Assembly: GCA_012965455.1 (NCBI GenBank)
Contig: DTSG01000280.1
Location: 1-20,765, forward strand
Direction of reading: 5' to 3'
DNA: 20,765 nt
Source: Planctomycetaceae bacterium
GTDB taxonomy: Bacteria > Planctomycetota > Planctomycetia > Pirellulales > Pirellulaceae
In this document: one piece after another, positions 16,792 through 20,765 of the stretch
How the letters are laid out: each line of letters begins with the position of its first letter
How positions within the stretch are numbered: position 1 is the first letter of the stretch
Position numbers and translations under genes: made by a program
Notes under the pieces: model-generated
What the model was told of the DNA's origin: nothing
The model's database searches: none
What the model saw: the letters and a program-made list of their open reading frames with translations, nothing else

Positions 16792-17681
16792 CGGAGAATC
16801 CACAGCGGATAATTTTGGGTGTCGATGGCGGGGGAACCAAGACCCGCGCTTGGATAGCACTCGTTACTATGCCCGATACTTTTAAAGTAATCGGCAAGGG
16901 CCTAGCGGGGCCAGCCAATGTGCAAACGGACGATTCGACAGAGGCACTTGCGAATATACAGCATGCGGTCGATGCGGCCAAAGAGGATGCCGGTCTCGTT
17001 GTCGAACAATGTGAAATTGATACCGCTTGCTTGGCTCTAGCTGGGTCTGGTACTGAAACATCTCAAGCATTGATCAATGCTTGGGCAGCGCAAGTCCAAT
17101 TGGCTAAGCAAGTGATAGTGACACATGATGCAATGGCGGTATTATATGCAGCGAACTACAAAGGAGTAGGCGTCGCGTTGATTGCTGGTACTGGCTCGAT
17201 TGCATTCGGACGAAACAGAAATGAACAAACCGCACGTTGTGGCGGATTGGGGCCTAACAATAGTGATGCTGGCAGTGGCTATGCGATTGCCATGGCTGCG
17301 TTAAAAGCTGGATTAGAAATCGATGGTGTTGAAATTGCTAGCTCTCATCAGGTCGAAGATATGCAGCGGTGGGAGATCGCTGCGCTGGCGCAGCTGGTTT
17401 TTCAAGCGAGTGATGCTGGAGATGAGCAAGCAACTGCTATTGTTTCCGCTGCGGTACATGATTTAGCGAATTTGGTTATCAATGTTGCCGAGGAATTAGA
17501 GTTGGCCGACCGGTTGTTTACGCTGGGACTAACCGGAGGCGTGTTGATTCATCGCGGCGACGTGCGAGCTCAATTAATGAGAGAATTATCAACCCACGGA
17601 CTAACGGCCTCAGCTGTTGCAATCGCAGATCCTGTTATGGGTGCATTACAACTAGCGCTGCGGTCGCTGAATCACGCATGA
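16788..17681 (+). CDS. BadF/BcrA-type amino-sugar kinase (MurK/NagK-like)
   Basis: The product is 297 residues, with a GTG start inside the end of murQ (GTGA overlap), so translation is probably coupled. It belongs to the ASKHA fold: phosphate-1 loop GVDGGGTKTR (11-20), catalytic-base candidate D114 in THDA, phosphate-2 loop IAGTGS (132-137), the family motif GGLGPNNSDAGSGY (152-165), and an adenosine-site LGLTGG (247-252). Relatives phosphorylate GlcNAc, and some (MurK) phosphorylate MurNAc and GlcNAc at the 6-OH. Beside murQ the expected product is MurNAc-6-phosphate, the MurQ substrate, which is needed because the importer here is not a PTS that phosphorylates during uptake. Sequence alone does not separate MurK from GlcNAc kinase. 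AnmK is a different family, so anhydroMurNAc is less likely. Confidence 0.9.
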   Translation: MTENPQRIILGVDGGGTKTRAWIALVTMPDTFKVIGKGLAGPANVQTDDSTEALANIQHAVDAAKEDAGLVVEQCEIDTACLALAGSGTETSQALINAWAAQVQLAKQVIVTHDAMAVLYAANYKGVGVALIAGTGSIAFGRNRNEQTARCGGLGPNNSDAGSGYAIAMAALKAGLEIDGVEIASSHQVEDMQRWEIAALAQLVFQASDAGDEQATAIVSAAVHDLANLVINVAEELELADRLFTLGLTGGVLIHRGDVRAQLMRELSTHGLTASAVAIADPVMGALQLALRSLNHA

Positions 17682-17729
17682 ACGCCGGGTCCGGAAGTTA
17701 GTACTAGGGGGTGCAAAGTACCAGTTGAT

Positions 17730-20700
17730 TTACTGAGCTGCTGCTTCGTTGTTCGATAGTTTTCGTAAGCTCAGCAGATATGCAATGACATCGGCTAGCT
17801 CACTTTCTGTCAGTGCTTTGTCGAGTCCATTAGGCATAATGGAAACTGTACCGGCGACCATCTCATCGATGTCTTTGCGCGGCAGGGTAATGGGATCGCC
17901 AGTTTGTTGCTGAATGGTAACACTATCGGCAGTCTGTCGGACAATCAAACCAGCGAGGACTCGCCCATCGTTGGTAACTATATTATAAGGTTCGAAGTCG
18001 CGGACGATGGTGGACGAAGGGAGCACGATTGATTCGAGCAGATCATGGCCGGCCCGATTGGCGCCGATGGTTGTGAGGTCGGGCCCGATGCGAGACCCCC
18101 GTTCGCCGACACGATGGCAGGCTGCACACTTAGATTTTTCCGCAAAGAAAATGTTCTCACCGCGTGATATATCTCCCGTGCCGACGAGCGGCAGAAGTTT
18201 GTCGAGGCTGGCAAGTTTGTCCTGCTCAGCGATACGAATTCGTCCGAGCACCTCATTCGCAGCGGGTAAAAGATCTTGCGGAAATCGTTTAATGATATTG
18301 CCGAACAGGAATGGCGGCACACCAGTCACATTTTGTGCGGTCGCAATAGAATTGACGAACAGTTTTGCAATTTCAGGGTCGCTGGAACGTTCGTAGGGTC
18401 GGATGAGCTCTGTGAGGTGTGCGGCGCGAGCGCGCGGAAAAACAGTCACGATACGTTTTAATTGGGCGGTGGTGAGCGAGGTACTACCGATACGCTGTGC
18501 GGCACCTAGTCCCGTACCGGACCCGTTGCTGACGAGCTGCAGCAGCAGTTCGAGTGAATCATCGGTAATGCGGCCACGTTGACCATTGGCAACTTCCAAG
18601 GCGGCGATTCGTTGCAGCATTGGGCGGGCTGTATCATCACCAAGTTGTTGTAGACGCGCATCGAAGTGGTCCGTTTTGATCGCAGCTAGAGCAGCCAATG
18701 TTTGATCAACGATCGCCTGCTCATCACTGGCTAAGCGTTTCTCGAGCGGTTCGGTCCAACTTGCGTGCAGCGTTAACGCGTTGCCTGCAGTAATTGCGGC
18801 GAGCAATAGTTCTTTGATTTCAGTAGGGGTTTGACTGTTGCTTAATAAGCGTCCCACGAGCCAAGCGGTTTCATCTTGCCCAAGAGAATTTGTGATAAGC
18901 TGTCGCACTATTTCACGGCTTGCTGCTGTGTCGGTGGCTTCTAGCAGCGGACCGATAACTTCCACGGAATGACCTGCCCAGTCGGCATGTTGGCTGAATA
19001 CGTGAGCGGCTGCGAGTTGAGTGCGGGTGTTTTTGGAAACAACCAATCGCAGTACGTCTTCCGCGGTTAGGTTGCCACCTGCCGCTTGTGTCATTTGGTC
19101 TAATGCTAGCAACGCGCCGCGTTGACCGTCAGGATCGTCACTTACTAATCCCTGTCTTGTTACTGGCACGTTGTCGATTTCGATCAATGCGAAGATTATT
19201 GCATGGTCTTCCGTGCGATCGATGTCAGTGGGGTTTGCTAAGGCTGCGAGTAGATGCTCAATAGCCGTCGGGTCTCCCAGCCGACCGAGTGCCGTTGCTG
19301 CTTCACGGCGAATTTCAGGATGCTCGGATTTGAGCAAATGGATAAGTTGTGGTTTTGCCAGTGGATCGGGATAAGTACTAAAGCTGCGAACAGCGATTTG
19401 TTGTACGAGTGGGTTTCGGTCACCTAAGGCTATGCGGATGGCTTCCTGAGCTGCGAGTTGCCCAGTGGAGGTGTTTTGATTTGTTTGATTGCTTTGTTCC
19501 TCGGCAACGATTGCTTTGCCGACGATGCTCGTAAGTGCCCAGATGGCACCTTGTCGGTTCAAAATGTCAGACCGCTCGATGGTTTGTCGTAGAGTGGTAA
19601 TTGCGGACTGACCACGTGCCGCAGATTCAAAAATTGCTCGTTGACGAACAGCATAGCGCGGATCACCGAGCAGTTGAGCGAGTTGAGCGGGGGTTTGTGC
19701 TGGCCAGTCAAGTCGATTGCCACGTGGATCAATTTGTGTCGTCATGCCATCACGGCGGACACGGTAGATGGCGCCGAGGACATCAGGTCGCGCGAATTGT
19801 GAGGTGGGGCAACCACGATAGAACCAGCCACCGGTGTCAACTACAAGCAAGCTGCCATCGGCGTCTTCTACCAAATCGGTTGGATGAAATTCTCGGTTCT
19901 CCGAAGAAATGAACTCACGCTGCACTGCGGAATACGTCGCGCCGGAACGCTCAAGTTCGACACGCACGACTTTACCACTGTTGAAAAAAGTGGCAAACAT
20001 GTTGTCTCGCCATTGCTGGTTTAGTGCGCCGCTGCGATAGCGGAGTGTCCCGGAGATTGCGACATGGCCGAAGCGGTGGATAGGACCAAGAACGGGGCCG
20101 GTGGTTTGCAGTTCTGTCAGTACTTGTTCACGATGAGGATACGCACCCCCGTGAAGCCAATGTACTAGGCAGTCGACGCGGGGCCGCGTATAGAAAATGT
20201 TGACGGTACCGAGGACTTCACCCGCTGATGTGAAGTCGACTTCAACTGGGTTATCCATGCCGCCACCACTGTGACGGCGAACGTCGGTCCCGGCAATAGT
20301 GCTCGAGAATATATAAGAACCCTTGCGGGAAATGATGACGTTTCCATCCTTATTTTTGAACTCATGTCCGTGGTATCCGTCGCACCAGTACAGGCGGCCG
20401 TCAGGTCCGAGGAAACAACCGTGGATGCTAGCGGCGTTACCAGTGAAACCGAAACGGTCGACAATGATATCGCGTTTGTCGGCGATGCCGTCACCGCTGG
20501 TGTCGGTGAGCCGCCAGATATTTGGGGGCGAGGCGACGTACAGCGAACCATCGTGCCAGACGCCACCCATGGGGAATGTCATTTTGTCGGCGAAAACGGT
20601 GCTTTTGTCAAACTTGCCATCACCATCGATGTCTTCGAGCAGGTTGATTGAATTTGGTAGTTGGGCTTCGAGGTCGGCGGCACTGAGGTTTACTCCGGCA

Positions 20701-20765
20701 TTGTTGCAGACATACAACTTGCCCTGGTCATCAAATGTGGCGAACGTAGGGTGCTCAACAAGTGG
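17730..20765 (-). CDS. PVC-type dehydrogenase/HEAT/cytochrome c protein (partial, 5' end outside window)
   Basis: The frame runs from the TAA at 17730-17732 to the window edge with no stop, giving 1011 visible residues; the signal peptide and start lie beyond. Domains in order: a beta-propeller 'putative membrane-bound dehydrogenase' region of the Pirellula/Verrucomicrobium type (NINLLEDIDGDGKFD-like and DTSGDGIADKRD calcium-loop repeats, GRLYWCDGYHGHEF, GGGMDNPVEVDF, RFGHVAISGTLRYRSG); a long HEAT-repeat middle (for example EIRREAATALGRLGDPTAIEHLL); and a C-terminal PVC heme domain. That domain has CAACH at 18114-18128, GPDLTTIG, and a likely Met ligand in SIMPNG (17835-17837). It is expected in the periplasm as an electron-transferring oxidoreductase of unknown substrate. 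It converges with the kinase gene, 48 nt away, so it is not in the same operon. Confidence 0.93.
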   Translation of the reverse strand, partial: PLVEHPTFATFDDQGKLYVCNNAGVNLSAADLEAQLPNSINLLEDIDGDGKFDKSTVFADKMTFPMGGVWHDGSLYVASPPNIWRLTDTSGDGIADKRDIIVDRFGFTGNAASIHGCFLGPDGRLYWCDGYHGHEFKNKDGNVIISRKGSYIFSSTIAGTDVRRHSGGGMDNPVEVDFTSAGEVLGTVNIFYTRPRVDCLVHWLHGGAYPHREQVLTELQTTGPVLGPIHRFGHVAISGTLRYRSGALNQQWRDNMFATFFNSGKVVRVELERSGATYSAVQREFISSENREFHPTDLVEDADGSLLVVDTGGWFYRGCPTSQFARPDVLGAIYRVRRDGMTTQIDPRGNRLDWPAQTPAQLAQLLGDPRYAVRQRAIFESAARGQSAITTLRQTIERSDILNRQGAIWALTSIVGKAIVAEEQSNQTNQNTSTGQLAAQEAIRIALGDRNPLVQQIAVRSFSTYPDPLAKPQLIHLLKSEHPEIRREAATALGRLGDPTAIEHLLAALANPTDIDRTEDHAIIFALIEIDNVPVTRQGLVSDDPDGQRGALLALDQMTQAAGGNLTAEDVLRLVVSKNTRTQLAAAHVFSQHADWAGHSVEVIGPLLEATDTAASREIVRQLITNSLGQDETAWLVGRLLSNSQTPTEIKELLLAAITAGNALTLHASWTEPLEKRLASDEQAIVDQTLAALAAIKTDHFDARLQQLGDDTARPMLQRIAALEVANGQRGRITDDSLELLLQLVSNGSGTGLGAAQRIGSTSLTTAQLKRIVTVFPRARAAHLTELIRPYERSSDPEIAKLFVNSIATAQNVTGVPPFLFGNIIKRFPQDLLPAANEVLGRIRIAEQDKLASLDKLLPLVGTGDISRGENIFFAEKSKCAACHRVGERGSRIGPDLTTIGANRAGHDLLESIVLPSSTIVRDFEPYNIVTNDGRVLAGLIVRQTADSVTIQQQTGDPITLPRKDIDEMVAGTVSIMPNGLDKALTESELADVIAYLLSLRKLSNNEAAAQ

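Noticed and set aside
17701..17721. GTAC...GTAC repeat between the kinase and the PVC dehydrogenase gene as a shared terminator
   Set aside because: GTAC is its own complement, so only a 4-bp stem would form, with no T-run on either side.

Overview
The window reads as chromosomal DNA of a planctomycete (Planctomycetota, probably a Pirellulales-type member of the PVC superphylum). The evidence is the set of family signatures found almost only there: a PSCyt1/DUF1549/DUF1553 protein paired with a DUF1501 protein, a very large 'PVC-type' dehydrogenase-HEAT-cytochrome c protein, a twin-half ABC-2 permease, and a small membrane protein starting with an NPYLAP motif. TTG and GTG starts and weak Shine-Dalgarno sites are common. 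I see no rRNA, tRNA, CRISPR array, insertion sequence or phage gene.

Layout. (1) Positions 1-8842, all on +: the end of an ABC ATPase, its ABC-2 permease, a secreted HEAT-repeat protein, a secreted c-type cytochrome/DUF1549/LamG/DUF1553 protein, and its DUF1501 partner. The DUF1501 reading frame is broken near its Tat-like signal. (2) Positions 8926-11150, on +: an SMP-30/gluconolactonase-type lactonase, then an extremely Asp-rich low-complexity protein with an 18-bp tandem repeat and a short leucine-rich-repeat-like tail. A strong hairpin terminator follows. (3) Positions 11343-17681: two divergent gene groups that together look like a peptidoglycan (MurNAc) salvage locus. On - are a sodium:solute symporter, a protein fusing a beta-lactamase-fold (AmiE-like) hydrolase to a NamZ/DUF1343 exo-muramidase, and a small membrane protein. 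On + are MurQ etherase and a BadF-type amino-sugar kinase with a 4-nt overlap. (4) Positions 17730 to the window end, on -: a PVC dehydrogenase/HEAT/cytochrome c protein whose start lies outside the window.

How the genes work together. The clearest system is region 3. The fusion protein would act outside the cytoplasm, removing stem peptides and releasing MurNAc from peptidoglycan chains. The symporter would import MurNAc, the kinase would make MurNAc-6-phosphate, and MurQ would convert it to GlcNAc-6-phosphate plus D-lactate. This carries the same logic as the Bacillus namZ-nagZ-amiE-murP-murQ operon and the Tannerella murTKQ route, in a different gene architecture. NagZ, NagA, NagB and a MurR-type regulator are not in the window. 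Palindromes in the 121-bp divergent promoter region are candidate operators.
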